The notes beneath the pieces are model-generated. The model searched no databases. It was not told where the DNA came from and worked only from the letters and a program-made list of their open reading frames with translations. From assembly GCF_010389155.1 (NCBI RefSeq), contig NC_057768.1, positions 20,271,664 through 20,335,663 on the forward strand: 64,000 nt of DNA. Reading direction: 5' to 3'. Made by a program: the position numbers and the translations under genes. This stretch comes from Erigeron canadensis (Eukaryota; Streptophyta; Magnoliopsida; Asterales; Asteraceae). Positions 12,026-23,483 of the stretch are shown here, piece after piece (the first letter of the stretch is position 1; the number at the start of each line of letters is the position of its first letter).

Positions 12026-13050
12026 TGATGTGCGAAATCTAGCTTTAAATTTATAAACACGATTTACCGAAAGCCTGACTACTACACACTCTCGGGCAGT
12101 GAACCCGTTCGTATGCAGTATAGTTAAAACTGGTAAGCCGAGATCGTTCGCAAGGACTTAAACAAGCATTTGTAAAACGTTAAATGATTCAAGCAAAAAT
12201 ATGGGGGTTTTGTGGCCGAATTGCGACGTTGCAAGCAGTTAGTTTAAAAAGTTAGTAATCCCAAAGGATTAATCGAAAGAGAAATTTGTTGTTGAAAACA
12301 ATAATTTAAAGGTCACCCATCTTGATTTCGCTCAACAGAATGTTAGGATTGCACATTTGATGAAGTTCAAATTCAATTTAGTGATTAAATGACCGAGACT
12401 CAGATTAATCGTCAACCCCGTACCCGTCAAATTAACAACTTATTCGACTCTCTTGCACAAACTAGTTAAACAACTTATTAATACCGGTACCCCGAGACGC
12501 CTTTTTATAACTTCCCTAGTTAAACAATTGTTTTGGTCATTTCAGATAACAATTTTGCCTATCGATTGTACCCAACCGTCAACCTGTTAATTCTTATCAA
12601 ATACTGATTACCCTCTACCGTACCCGTCATAGAACCAATTGCTTCTAACTAAGCAATCAAAATAACTTATACCCAAATCCTAGTCGTCACTAAGCAATGA
12701 GCACAAATTATCCGCAATCAATAATTGAATAACAAAGAATTAATAGATTAAGTTCACGACAAAATGTTAAATCAAATCACTTAAATTAATAAATATTGTG
12801 CAATCCCTACGTAATGTCTCACTCCATCAAGATGGATGAAAAGGCGATTAGCCACTCATATTAAAATACGAATAACAAATCAAATAGAAAGAATTCATCG
12901 TTACCGAATACAAAGGATTGAACGGAAATAACGAGAATAATTCAATCGTAATATCGATCTTCAATGGTAGAAGAACCGATGAAAAATCTCCTTTTTGATC
13001 CTCAAAAATGGCTGGAAAAGATGGAATAGGGTTTTGGAATGAAAAACAAG

Positions 13051-13060
13051 CTATTTATAT
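13051..13060 (-). promoter_or_regulatory. TATA box of solo LTR
   Basis: The minus strand reads ATATAAATAG, with the palindrome repeats about 30-200 bp upstream and a long leader downstream (toward lower coordinates). Confidence 0.6.
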
Positions 13061-13091
13061 GTTTCCAAAATTTTGTGCAGAATCGTCCTTA

Positions 13092-13250
13092 AGCTGCGTG
13101 GCAGCTTATAAGCTGCGGCGCAGCTCCTCTTGACTGCTGTTGACTTTTTGACTTTTATTGACTTCGCCGGAACACAACTGGAAGAGCTGCTGCGCAGCTT
13201 GGATCTTCTGTTTCACAGCTGCGGCGCAGCTCTTAAGCTGCTGCTCAGCT
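13092..13250 (-). repeat. AGCTGCGGCGCAGCT near-palindrome array
   Basis: Five copies begin at 13,092, 13,111, 13,185, 13,217 and 13,236. Two match AGCTGCG-G-CGCAGCT exactly and three vary near the centre. The GCGGCGC core is the same as in the 8458 array, but the outer arms differ. Confidence 0.9.
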
Positions 13251-13545
13251 TGACTTGATTCAAGTTTGACTTTTGTTGACTTTCACCAAACTTCAACCAA
13301 ACGACCCGGAAATCATCCGTAAGCACTTATTTCACTCCAAGAATGTCGTTTTCTTCAGAAATACGCTCAAGTATCTGCTACTAACCTGAAACACTAACAA
13401 ATACCATAAACGCAACAAATGTATACGAAACGACTCATTAAACATGCTAACTTAACTATATAAACCGTGGGAAATGGGTATAAAATACGACATATCAACA
13501 TCTATCTAATATTTATTCATAGTACTCCCCATTGGATGTCCATCT

Positions 13546-14404
13546 ATTAAAGACATAATTCTTTTGATACGCTTGGGATGTTGCTGGTCAAGTATTGCAA
13601 GTAGTCACATCATCTTCGAAAGTTTTCAAAACTTTTCTAATTAGTACTAATAATCAAATTCGAAAAGTTCAGTTTTGGTATTAAACGTTAAGACTCATTT
13701 CCTTTAACAATATATAGAAACAAACCAGCGACACTTAGCATAAACAATATATGCTTGATATTCAAATAGGTTAATGAAATATACCGCGCGCCACGGAAGA
13801 AACAATACAAGCCTCTAAGCAAAAAGGAAACGAAATACTTAAAACGAACTAAAAATCAACCAACACCTACTGTACGAGTCTAAGGCCACGGAGTACCCAC
13901 TGTTCTCTTATGTGGTTTAAGTTCATTCGCATATAAAGATCCATGCACATGCTTGATTTTTTATATATTAGATTAAGTAGAATCATCCATGCAACTGGCC
14001 AACTGTGACATCAACATTGAGTTTTAGCCATCTATACAAAATTTTGTTCTCATAAAAATTATGATCAAATCTGTAGTCTATATGCATATATATGTTTCGA
14101 TCCATGTAACACAAACAATCATCATTCATTGCAATTAAGTTTGACATTATAAGTTGACAGTACATGAATGCACAACTTGTATTATAAAACTAGACAGAAA
14201 GTAAAGAACAAAAAGTAAATAACAAAAACATTAAAAACAAGTTCAAATGCAAAGAATCTAGACAAGTTTAATCATATGTATCATTAATTAAACGATGAAT
14301 ACATGGTCGATATTACAACTTGACTTATAAAAATACAAATGAACAAGTTAATTGCTAAGTCTAGACACACTAAAAACTTGAACAATTACAATTAAAATGA
14401 CGCA
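13546..14404. other. Spacer, no intact gene
   Basis: AT-rich. The first about 100 bp may be the 3' end of the copia-type remnant. No conserved domain was recognised in the open frame at 13,983-14,165. Confidence 0.45.
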
Positions 14405-15039
14405 CAATTTTATGGTGACTAACACACTTATGTGTTGCGGTTGTGTTGCCTTTTCATGAAAACAACTTGATCTCTTTATCGCCCTACATATTATCACCAA
14501 AAAGAAAATCACATTAAAAATCTACGATACAATTAATAGTTGATTTAAATGTTAAGTTGTTAACTAAATATATGAAAAATACTCACATCATGCTAACGAA
14601 TGTTGCAATAGTGTATCCAATTGCTGTACCAACGATATTCAGATACTGAATGCTTCCACAAACTTTCTTTTTCCATCCTCCTGAAAAATTAATATTTCTA
14701 TAGAGTATAATGTATATAACTTACCATCGAATTTAACGAAAATATGCTATAATATACTCGTATATGTTCAAACACGAGTACTATATATAGATTTCTACAT
14801 AGATATATACACAATTAAATAAAATTGTATAGGGGGAAAAGTAGGGTACCAAGATTGTTCTGAACAACTTCCATGTATGTATAGTTTCGTTTTCCAGTGA
14901 TAAGGTCCCCAGAGCGGTAGCAGTAGGCGAGCAGAGAATATGTGTAGTAAGTCACAAACGAGAACCCGACAAGAACGACCGGCCCAACGACCCAACCCAG
15001 TTGCGCCGTGGCTCATGCTAGTGACAACACTCCGGAGCA
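14405..15039 (-). pseudogene. Amino acid permease (AAP-type) fragment, three exons
   Basis: The minus strand shows three exons of an amino acid/auxin permease-family transporter, a plasma-membrane H+-coupled amino acid carrier. Exon A (about 15,039-14,850) encodes SGVLSLA-stop-ATAQLGW, then FVTYYTYSLLAYCYRSGD and GKRNYTYMEVVQNN. Exon B (14,680-14,587) encodes GGWKKKVCGSIQYLN and IGYTIATFVSMM. Exon C (14,483 to about 14,405) encodes AIKRSSCFHEKA. Intron borders are intact (G|GTACCC, CAG|GAGG, AT|GTGAGT, GTAG|GGCG) and frames join. The conserved Trp after SLA has become TGA (15,013-15,015), and both ends are missing, so it is a dead fragment. It lies just downstream of the NLR in the same orientation. 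Confidence 0.85.
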
Positions 15040-15255
15040 CTTGAACAATCCCTATAATTTCGCCAAGAGTAAATAAGTACTAGTGACGTATGCGAATCAA
15101 ATATTTAAGATACAAACATTTAAAAAGAAAGAAGAAAAAAAAGGGTTAATTACTATGCAAATAAAAAAAAATAAAAAATAAAAAAATTCAATAAGTTACA
15201 AACAATAACACTACTAAATAAAAGATTCATACTTTATATGGTTGCAATCACGTAC

Positions 15256-15300
15256 CTTTATATTCAACATCTGCTCATCTATTCATCATCGATCATCAAC
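15256..15300 (-). other. Possible last exon of the NLR (3' end or UTR)
   Basis: The donor GAG|GTAGGT at the NLR stop could join to the acceptor TTTAGTCAG at 15,310-15,301. The joined frame would replace the TAG with seven extra residues ending at a TAG 22 bp into this exon. A second donor AAG|GTACGTG sits at its far end. Splice-site reading only. Confidence 0.35.
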
Positions 15301-15447
15301 CTGACTAAATATAATTATAAACAAGTTCATAGAGATATGAGAAGTGATATCAAATTAATCATTAAGTCAATTAATTAGAGAGTAATTATGTTTAAGTAAT
15401 TTTCTTTTTGTTGTATGAGAGGCTAGCTAATTTTATAGAGTAATTAC

Positions 15448-18369
15448 CTACCTCCACATTCTGCATGATTTGGCGAGAGCTTCATTTATGGCACAATGTC
15501 CATCGACTAATTGCACATTATCATCTCGTATCAATGTTTTGAGTTTGGGTGTTTTATGGATTCCGGGTCCCCATGTTCCCATCATCTCACAGCCGTCTAT
15601 TTTAACTTCCACCAAAGATGGATATTCGATGCAATAGTTCTCAGCTGAGTTGAAGAACCTTTTGAGTTCGTCTAAGTCATCAAAATGTATCTCGGCTAGG
15701 GAAGGGAACACAATAACATTTCCAAATTCATTATCTCCACTTCCACCACTCCCATCCCAAATCACTTCTTCTAGACCTGAACAAGAGTGAATTTCCAATT
15801 CCTTGAGATTGACAAGGCTTTGTGCTACAAGCACTGTGAATACTCTTTCTAACTTAGGACAATCATCGATGTAGATTGACACTAGGTTAGTAAGACTTGT
15901 ATTTTTATCTGGGCATTTCCATAACACCTCCAAATTATCTAGATCACATAATTGAAGGTGTTTTAGTTCCTTGAAAAACTTCTCTATATTCCTTCCATCT
16001 ATATCACAACTTGTAACATCATCCACTAAGCATGACACATTAGGGCATCTATTTAACTTAATATGGCCTAATTTGCTAAAACCTTGATGATACAAGGTAG
16101 GTATGATATTTTTCAAATTTTTAATTCTAAATAGAATTGTGTTAGGACGTCTTCCTTCAATCAGTTTCTTTAACCACTTCACCACTGAATTCCCAAGATG
16201 TTCGGTTGAAATATATAGAAAACAATCTAACATCCTGGGTTCATCCCAAATATTACCGTGTTCATATCTTCGAAAGAAATCTCCGATTTGAATCACAAAT
16301 ACTTTGAGATTTTCTAAATTAAAACCTTCGGGAAAAAGGTCAAGACTTTTCACTGTTATATCCAAACATATGAGCTTCGACAACTTCATAATCTCAACAA
16401 CACAACCATTAACTTCTTCACTCATATGGCTAAGGTCAATGAATAATTCTTCCAATCTCCACAGCGCTAATATAACACCCTGTGCTATGCAAGATAGACC
16501 CTTACAATCCCTAACTGCAAGCACCCTCAAGTTTACTAATTGGGCAATATCTTTAGGTATTTCAGTGATTCCTGTTTCATTTAGAATTAAAATCTCAAGG
16601 TCATTTAACTTCCCAAGTATTGAAATTTCATGGAAAGATTTATTTCCACGAAGATCAAGCGTACGCAATTTTGTGAGAAGTTGAAATGATTGTGGCAAGG
16701 ATGAGATATCATTCCATGCCATATCCAAAACCTTTACATTTTTCATGCACATAATGAATTCATCAGAAATCATTGACAAATTATGATTGTCATCTATAGT
16801 GAAAATCTCAAGGTGTGGTAAGTTTACCTTATAGTTAGGAAGCTTGATGATGCGATTACGTTTGAGTGAAATGCCAGTGTAGCTTTCTAAGCTTTTGTTT
16901 CTTGGTAGCCATTCAGTTAAACCATGCCCAGCTTTCACCATAAATTTATTATTGCCTTCTGATGCAATTAACAATGCCACATCACGAACAACATCATGCA
17001 TTTTGGTCCATTTTTTCGTTTTGCAATTCAATAACAAGCCAGAAGAAATGAGGATATTCACTGCATTTTGAACCTTGCTTCTTGCATCCTCTATGCTATC
17101 GAGGTTATCAAACTTTTCTAAACCTACCCCATAAACCACCAAGTCCTCCAAGAATATAGTTTCGTCTTCAGCCCACAAACTACAGAGCAAGAAGCATGAC
17201 TTGGCTTCTTCACTTTTAAGATAGTCATAGCTTAGCTTCAAATGGGTAAATGATTTCCGTATCTCATCATCGATATCCAATGGTGCATGTTTCTGTAATT
17301 GAGTAAGAGCCGATTCCCATGATTCAGTGCTTTCATTTTTCAAAGCATTTCCTACGGCTTGAATAAGTAGTGGCAATCCGCCACATTCTTTAACAACCTT
17401 CAATGCAACCGGTTTCAAATTGGAATCTGTCTCCAATCTTTCACCAACCACACGTTTTAAAAATATCCATGCCTCATCTATTAGCAACGAGTTTACACAA
17501 ATTTTACTCCTTGCATTCATTTTTTGGCACAATTTTTCACTTCTAGATGTCAATAAGATTTTACAATTCATGTAACTTTTTCCACATGGAATACACAATT
17601 CTTCCAAATTTAGTTTCTCCCACACATCGTCTAATATGATTAAAATCTTTTCCCCTTTCATTATTCGCTTCGTTGCTTCCCCAATATCTTTTTTAATCTT
17701 CTCAACATTTACATTTTGTGATATTGTTGTAAAAGCAACGTCGGCAAACAAGAGATTAGTCTTTTTTACTCTTGCAGCAACTTCCATTGCAAGTGTGGTT
17801 TTTCCAACACCACCTAAACCATAGATTCCAGTGATTTGTATGCTCTCATCTTCAAGAGACTTAATGATATCCTCCAAAACAGAATTGTGGGTGTGAAGAT
17901 CATCAAGATGTTTGTTTTGATAAACATCTAGTGGTCCGGGTGAAGGAGTTTCAACAGAAACACAACTTTCATAAGGCATGCCGCTTACTCGTGTCTGCAA
18001 AAGAGAAGGAGCCATCTTTGTTGCCCTTCTTCCGTAAAGGTGAAGAGTGTGCCAATTACCACACATTGCTATCTTGAAGCACGTCTTCTTAGCCTTCACT
18101 TCTTGCTCAACAAATTCTTCAGCCTTGGATATTTCTTCATCGGCATCCTTCATCCACTTTTCGACACCCTCTAAGAGACGATCACCTTTACGGATAGCTA
18201 TATCTATCTGCGCTTGAACCCTCTCCCTCATACCTTTGAGATCCTGCAATGCTCTTTTCAAAGTATCAACATTCTGAGTGTAATTCCACATGTAACCAAT
18301 CTCCTTTTTAGCCACATCAAACAACGAGTCTGCCACTCTGCCAGCCACTGCACTACCAATCTCTGCCAT
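15448..18369 (-). CDS. CC-NBS-LRR disease resistance protein (RPS2/RPS5-like CNL)
   Basis: Intracellular immune receptor of 973 residues in one exon. Start: the open frame runs to 18,690, but the upstream 107 residues overlap a TATA box (18,474-18,481) and are leader-like. The ATG at 18,369 (MAEIGSAVAG) is therefore chosen. A coiled coil covers about 1-100. NB-ARC motifs follow: P-loop GIYGLGGVGKTT (181-192), kinase-2 ILIILDDVW (242-250), RNBS-B ILLTSRSE (271-278), GLPL (330-343), RNBS-D CFLLCSLW (392-399) and MHD (457-459). About 500-960 is LRR. All key residues are present, so it could be functional. The type resembles Arabidopsis At4g27190/At4g27220-like CNLs. A strong donor site (GAG|GTAGGT) overlaps the stop codon, so the last residues could come from a further exon. 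Confidence 0.93.
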   Translation of the reverse strand: MAEIGSAVAGRVADSLFDVAKKEIGYMWNYTQNVDTLKRALQDLKGMRERVQAQIDIAIRKGDRLLEGVEKWMKDADEEISKAEEFVEQEVKAKKTCFKIAMCGNWHTLHLYGRRATKMAPSLLQTRVSGMPYESCVSVETPSPGPLDVYQNKHLDDLHTHNSVLEDIIKSLEDESIQITGIYGLGGVGKTTLAMEVAARVKKTNLLFADVAFTTISQNVNVEKIKKDIGEATKRIMKGEKILIILDDVWEKLNLEELCIPCGKSYMNCKILLTSRSEKLCQKMNARSKICVNSLLIDEAWIFLKRVVGERLETDSNLKPVALKVVKECGGLPLLIQAVGNALKNESTESWESALTQLQKHAPLDIDDEIRKSFTHLKLSYDYLKSEEAKSCFLLCSLWAEDETIFLEDLVVYGVGLEKFDNLDSIEDARSKVQNAVNILISSGLLLNCKTKKWTKMHDVVRDVALLIASEGNNKFMVKAGHGLTEWLPRNKSLESYTGISLKRNRIIKLPNYKVNLPHLEIFTIDDNHNLSMISDEFIMCMKNVKVLDMAWNDISSLPQSFQLLTKLRTLDLRGNKSFHEISILGKLNDLEILILNETGITEIPKDIAQLVNLRVLAVRDCKGLSCIAQGVILALWRLEELFIDLSHMSEEVNGCVVEIMKLSKLICLDITVKSLDLFPEGFNLENLKVFVIQIGDFFRRYEHGNIWDEPRMLDCFLYISTEHLGNSVVKWLKKLIEGRRPNTILFRIKNLKNIIPTLYHQGFSKLGHIKLNRCPNVSCLVDDVTSCDIDGRNIEKFFKELKHLQLCDLDNLEVLWKCPDKNTSLTNLVSIYIDDCPKLERVFTVLVAQSLVNLKELEIHSCSGLEEVIWDGSGGSGDNEFGNVIVFPSLAEIHFDDLDELKRFFNSAENYCIEYPSLVEVKIDGCEMMGTWGPGIHKTPKLKTLIRDDNVQLVDGHCAINEALAKSCRMWR

Positions 18370-18473
18370 TCCAGATTCCCTTTTCTTATAGTGGGTTGTA
18401 CAAAAAAGTGACAGATGATGATGATGATGAAAGATGGCAAATATGAAGACAGAAACGTGCAGTTTGAATGGAG

Positions 18474-18481
18474 TTTTTATA
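18474..18481 (-). promoter_or_regulatory. TATA box of the NLR gene
   Basis: The minus strand reads CTATAAAAACTCC, about 105 bp upstream of the chosen ATG. It predicts a start site near 18,440-18,450 and a leader of about 75 bases, which argues against the longer N-terminal extension. Confidence 0.65.
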
Positions 18482-18489
18482 GATGGTTT

Positions 18490-19440
18490 CAGATAAAAAT
18501 GAAAAGTTTCTAATTGATAATCAAGCAGAAGAGTTATGAACTGATGACTAGGGAGCAAAGATTGTTGATTTCTTAATGGATGGTATGCAAAATGAGGAAC
18601 AGATGATGAAACAGAAGTGTGATGAATTGATGATTCAGGATAGTATACAAAATGAAACAGAAGTGTTATGAATTGATGATTAAAGATCACGGATTGTTTA
18701 ATGATTAAGAAGAAAAAGATAAAGAAAAGTTCAATTTTTAGTGTGAAAGGAGCAGGAAACGATAAGTTATGGCGTGCTCAAAATGTGAATCCAAGGGACA
18801 TATACTTTACTGTATTATTTTAGGCCGTGAAGACATGCACATGCGAGTTTCAAAGATCAAGATGAATCTTTCATTATATTTATACAAAACGCTCCCCAAA
18901 GACTTTTCAGTAATTGTCTAGCTAGATTACAGTATACTCCACTATGTCACTCTCTAAGACAGATATAGATTGAATTTTTAATAGAACAATATGAAGTAGG
19001 TATGATTAAAATGAGTGATTCCTACCTGAAAGTTGAAGTCCTCTAGTACTTAAAAATAAATAAACCAAGTCATAAGTCATATTAAATTGTTTCACTGTCG
19101 ACTTTGAGCTATTATAACAATACTTGGACAGTGTTATATCTTAAAATGTTTGAATGCAATATTGTCTTTACCTTATAAAGTATTGAGATAAAAGTATTTG
19201 CCCAGTGAGAGATTCTAAAACGCCGTGGGTTTTGTCGGGCCATCTGATCGTGGCTAAAACATAAATGGGTATTATGTAGTCCTTCTTTAATGATGCATAA
19301 ATCAGAGGAGGTTGGCTTGATGATATGACTAACTTGAATAACTATTCTATTGTTGATTTAACGAGACTTTTAATAATTTTAGGAGAAAGAAGATGACCCG
19401 TATTCAAATGTTAGGCTACATGCTTACGGATATCCAAAAT
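18490..19440 (-). repeat. NLR upstream region, duplicated at 0.5-3 kb
   Basis: It contains three near-copies of an ATGAATTGATGATT...GGAT-type phrase (about 18,530-18,690), suggesting local tandem duplication. Both ends of this region match 545-720 and 2785-2990 in the same order. No gene is seen in 18,700-19,440. Confidence 0.5.
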
Positions 19441-19870
19441 TGTGCCGAAATATCGGGAGGTTGCTTACCCGGGTCACAGTGTGTCAAAATAAAAGGCTCG
19501 ATTATTGCCATTTATTAATCATATATATGAAAGCTCAAGTCCTTTAATACAGACGAAGTCAGTCATAAATCTTAGTATAAAACTGTTTCCCTTTTGACTA
19601 ATCATTAAAGGCAACAATGCAAGGAGAATATGTCTGATGTAAAATACATATATAAATCATATGATATAAAGTATCAAACGCACTATGATTAAAGACTTTA
19701 CTTTACATTTGTTTTTCCGCTAATTCATGTATGAAAGCTCAAGTTCTCTAACACAGACACTTGAATAAAGTAAACGCTTAGTCATAAATCATATAAACTT
19801 ATTTTATTTTTTTACTTTAGTGCTAATGTGCTATTGAAACACTAATTAAAGGCAATTTGAGTAACTTGCA
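19441..19870. other. Spacer with short imperfect repeats
   Basis: The phrase ATGAAAGCTCAAGT(C/T)CT...ACAGAC occurs at about 19,527 and 19,731, followed each time by AGTCATAAATC. This shows a local duplication of roughly 200 bp. No gene is seen. Confidence 0.45.
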
Positions 19871-19952
19871 CTATGTACATGCCTGGAAATTTTCCAAATT
19901 CTGACGGAAGAAACCCATATAAGTTGTTATCCAGAAGCCTAAAGTCAGCAAG
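19871..19952 (-). pseudogene. LRR receptor-kinase exon fragment
   Basis: The minus strand encodes LADFRLLDNNLYGFLPSEFG, which fits one plant-type LRR unit (L..F.L..N.L.G.LP..FG). Such 72-base LRR exons occur in LRR-VIII receptor kinases. A second phrase, NNSLSGQFL, lies at about 20,400-20,440 on the same strand. No kinase domain is present. Weak but specific-looking. Confidence 0.35.
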
Positions 19953-20471
19953 AAATATATTAATGATTGCAATATAGACGGGTCAGATTTATTTTAAATT
20001 GCATTAAACGGGCTGGTTGGAGTTGAGCCACAAGAGCTTCTTTGGTAACTTTAAAATATACCAAAAAAATAATAACATTTACGTGTTTAACTGCAACTTG
20101 TTACAATACAAATACAAATCCAATATCTATAACAAAACGATTTAGAAGGTTGTATGCATTAGAAATAGACTTCTGATGACTATCAAACCATGTGACCCGT
20201 TCAACATGTTCTCCTTTTAGCTACATTTTTGACTTGACCCATTAAAAATGCAACACAGCCCAAATCGACCAATTTACAAGTAAATGGGATGATTTGACAC
20301 GTCTAAAGGATATAAAAGAAATGAAATATGAAATGATTACTCGCAGGTGAATTAGAGTAGATCAGTTGGAAAGTTCTGCAGGAATTGACCACTTAATGAG
20401 TTATTGCTAATATGGCTGCAAAATTCAAAGTAAAATATCACGTAATCACTCATACGGAATCATACCTGTTG

Positions 20472-21548
20472 CTGTAGCTGCCACTGCTGCCACCATGGCC
20501 ATTAACTTGCACCATTTTCTTATTGTACATTTTCCGTGCCATTTGGCTAGTGTACATTTGTTGTGCCATTTGCTGGGCCATTTATTGCGGATTTATGTAA
20601 GGCATTTGTCCAGGTTGCATTTACTGCTACAAAAGTACACCTCCTTCGAACTGTTGAGGAACTTGAGGGGTATAGGCATACGGGCTTCAATATTTTTGCT
20701 GCTGACCCATTGGTAACCTGTTAGACAGAGAATAGTGTCGGCCTGATAATTGATTGTCAGCTGGCTGAGCTTCCCAAGGTTGTGGTGGCATTCCCCCACT
20801 TGTAGCACCTATTAAAGCAACAAAAACATGATTCGTATTAGAGGTGATAAAGATCCGACACATTGGGTAATCAGTCAGGTCGGTTTGACCGGTTATTATT
20901 TATTTTCTTTTGAATTTCATTACAATAAAGTTACACAAACGGTTCCGGTCTGAAATAACAGATTTTATCGTATAGGTTTCAAATCTCTTAAAAAAGGTAA
21001 TTTCTATGAAGATAAACCATTGGGACCTTTTGTGAAATTTAGAGCTTGCATTTTAGTCCATTTTCGGAAATAAACTTGCTACAGGTATCAAAAATAGGTA
21101 TTATTAGCGGACAAAAGCTGCTACTTTGTACAATTCACATGGGACCATTTGCACAATTTATTTTGACAGGCATAGAAAATATATGTAGTTCCAGCATAAT
21201 GTTTCACATACCATAGCCAGGTGAAGGTGACTGATGTCGTTGAGGCACGTGACCATTCCAGCAGATTATTCCCTTGATTGTAGGGGGGCCATGAGCCCAT
21301 GATTCAAGTCGCGGTGAAGCTAGCAATTTTTGATGTTGAATTTGAGCTGATGAATAAAATGTTATTTGTTGTTGGTGAGAGAACTAGAGGCAGTTGGCGA
21401 GTTACAATTTACTCCACTCAAAAGATCAAACTTAGAATAAGTTTTCGGTGGAGCAGTTGACGTTCTATTAGTTGTAATAGAATCCAGAGAGATCAAATCT
21501 GCCTCTATGCCAGTATGCCTGGCTATCGCCTGGCATATCTGCACAAAA
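20472..21548 (-). pseudogene. Decayed exons of a Gln/Pro-rich protein, possibly TOM1-like
   Basis: Two exons have intact borders: 21,548-21,212 (GTGCAG acceptor, CTATG|GTATGT donor) and 20,808-20,472 (AATAG acceptor, CAG|GTATGA donor). The first encodes EADLISLDS, with a clathrin-box-like LISLD, and KTYSKFDLLSG. The second encodes GGMPPQPWEAQP, then Met/Gln-rich repeats (MAQQMAQQMY). Stops and a frameshift occur in both. Acidic FDLLSG and Q/M-rich tails are typical of VHS-GAT TOM1-like endosomal sorting proteins. This identification is tentative and no VHS or GAT domain is visible here. Confidence 0.4.
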
Positions 21549-21600
21549 CGGAAGCCAGTTAGATTGGTTATAGGCCAAAACAAGCCAATCTTAAGAGCAG

Positions 21601-23480
21601 GTTTGGTTAACTGTCAAAACTTATTCCGTTATAATGGATACACTTTGGGTTACTTTCAAACCATAGAGACCTGTTCAGCCTAACTTCTTCATTACCTAAA
21701 TTTTATTATTTTAACCATTAGACACGTTACCAATACAATGTAACCATATTGACCTGTTTTCAGACAAACCAACTAAAAACTTCTTCCATCAATGAAACAA
21801 TATGGAAGTAAAATAAATTTGCAACACTTCCCTCTTTGATTACAACATACTGGGTAATCTTATAATCTCCTTCAACTCTGAAATAATGTCAGAATTTCTT
21901 TTCTCTCCCTTGCAATCTGCATGCTTAACTCTTCCCAATATCTATTGACATGTTTCACTCTACCCCTAATCTGTAGTTAGTTCTCACCTTGGTCTTGGCT
22001 TTCTCCTCCTTTAGCAGCACCCATACTTCTTTCATATAAGGTTTTTGGCCAATTCAGTGTCCTTTGCTCTATTGAATTTTTATATATATGCTATAAGTTA
22101 CCATTTTAAACACCCTTTCTAATACAAATGTAGCTCTGATGGTTGACTTTTGGAAAAAGAAACATCCATGTTAAATCATACTAAAAAAAAAAGGGAATGC
22201 TCAGTAATCAGAACCTTGGATCAACCATTTATTGAGAAAATTGGAAATATTAATATCTTATAATAACTTGGTCTTTGATGTGGCCAAAGGGTTTTATGTA
22301 TAAGCTCATGGCTCTAAGTTCCCCATTTGTTAGGAGCATTTAAATCAATGCATTTGAATCATGGGTGCCTCATAAACAAGCTTGAAGCTCTCACTTACCA
22401 AACAAGGTGACAACTCATTATGGCCATTGACAAAATGTAAAGCTTAGTTTCAAAGAAGCTCTTAAACTTTGTTCCATTATCAGAAATCTCATAACATACA
22501 GCATATACCTAAAAATAGGCGATTCCATGTTGATTTTTCTAGTCCATCTGGTGACTTTTATACATGCCGGATTGCCGGTCCATCGAAGACTTTTAACAGG
22601 GTCAAAGTACTATTTTCCACCTAGTTTCAATATGATTTGAAGTCTAACTTAACAGGGTTTGATGAGCACTTGAAATACAAACACTGAATCAGCCCGTGAC
22701 CAAATGAGAAGCAAGAAAATTGGGGTCCAGAATTGTATCTTTTAGGAACAAATCTAGAACAGCTATTTTCCAAGGAAAACGCATAGAATAGCATGGATTC
22801 GTAAAATGAAATCTAAAGTATGTTGCAATTTACATAAAAGTGTTGACATTACATTGAGGGAGAATTGAAGTGTACTGCTACACTGCTACTATGTGCAAGG
22901 AGAATGCAATGTTGTCAAACGAGGCTATACAATTTATCCATCAAAAATAAATGTTAGAAGTATCCGTAAAATTTTGTAGATCGAACAACCATCGAAATTT
23001 ACTTGAATCAAAAGTTTAAATATGGCCATGTTTACATCAACAAGCATACAACCCGTCTTAATTAGTGCCCTTGAGACCTTGACTTCATTTTGTTCTACAT
23101 GTAGTTCCCAAGTCCCAACATAAATTTACCAATAATGTCCAGATTTCCCAACTATGCTTCTAAGATATCCCTATGTATTTTCTGCCAATACAAAAGTGTT
23201 GTGGGAAAGAAAATGATAGTTTGCCCAAACTCCATAATTTCATACGCATCCCCACTACAATTAAGTCCTTTAATTGTTTATAGGACCTAAAAATTCAGTT
23301 AAAATACAAAATCCAGATCAATCACCCTCTAAAGCTTCTATCTTAACGCAGTGATGAAAAACATTGGTATAGACCAAGTGACAAACTTAAGGATCTAACC
23401 CTTATACCAATTGATTGCATAATTATCTAAAGAGCAAGAATATAATGCATGGTAGATGAGAATATACTCCATGATGTAAA
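21601..23480. other. AT-rich region, probably introns of decayed gene
   Basis: No clear exon was found. One minus-strand stretch near 21,890-21,960 reads RYWEELSMQIARERKEIL before stops, but I cannot assign it. Confidence 0.35.
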
Positions 23481-23483
23481 TAC

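Larger units (their letters stand above)
12026..13497 (-). mobile_element. Athila-like solo LTR with ACATC target duplication
   Basis: It begins TGATGTGCG (12,026), ends CATATCA (13,497), and is flanked by ACATC at 12,021-12,025 and 13,498-13,502. It has no internal PBS, PPT or coding domain, so it is a 1472-bp solo LTR. On the minus strand a TATA box (ATATAAATAG, 13,051-13,060) is followed by a leader-like stretch, giving the orientation. The U3 part upstream of the TATA box carries AGCTGCGGCGCAGCT repeats and many TTGAC words. Athila-like assignment is by end style only. Confidence 0.8.

Noticed and set aside
12021..12045. Hammerhead ribozyme core (CTGATG...GAAA)
   Set aside because: The conserved CTGANGA box is not matched and no flanking stems were found. 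The site is the start of a solo LTR.
18370..18690. 107-residue N-terminal extension of the NLR frame
   Set aside because: It overlaps a TATA box and a His/Phe-rich leader. The ATG at 18,369 starts the typical CNL N terminus.
20495..20808. Plus-strand 73-residue ORF (20,495-20,716)
   Set aside because: It is the antisense of the Met/Gln-rich exon on the minus strand.
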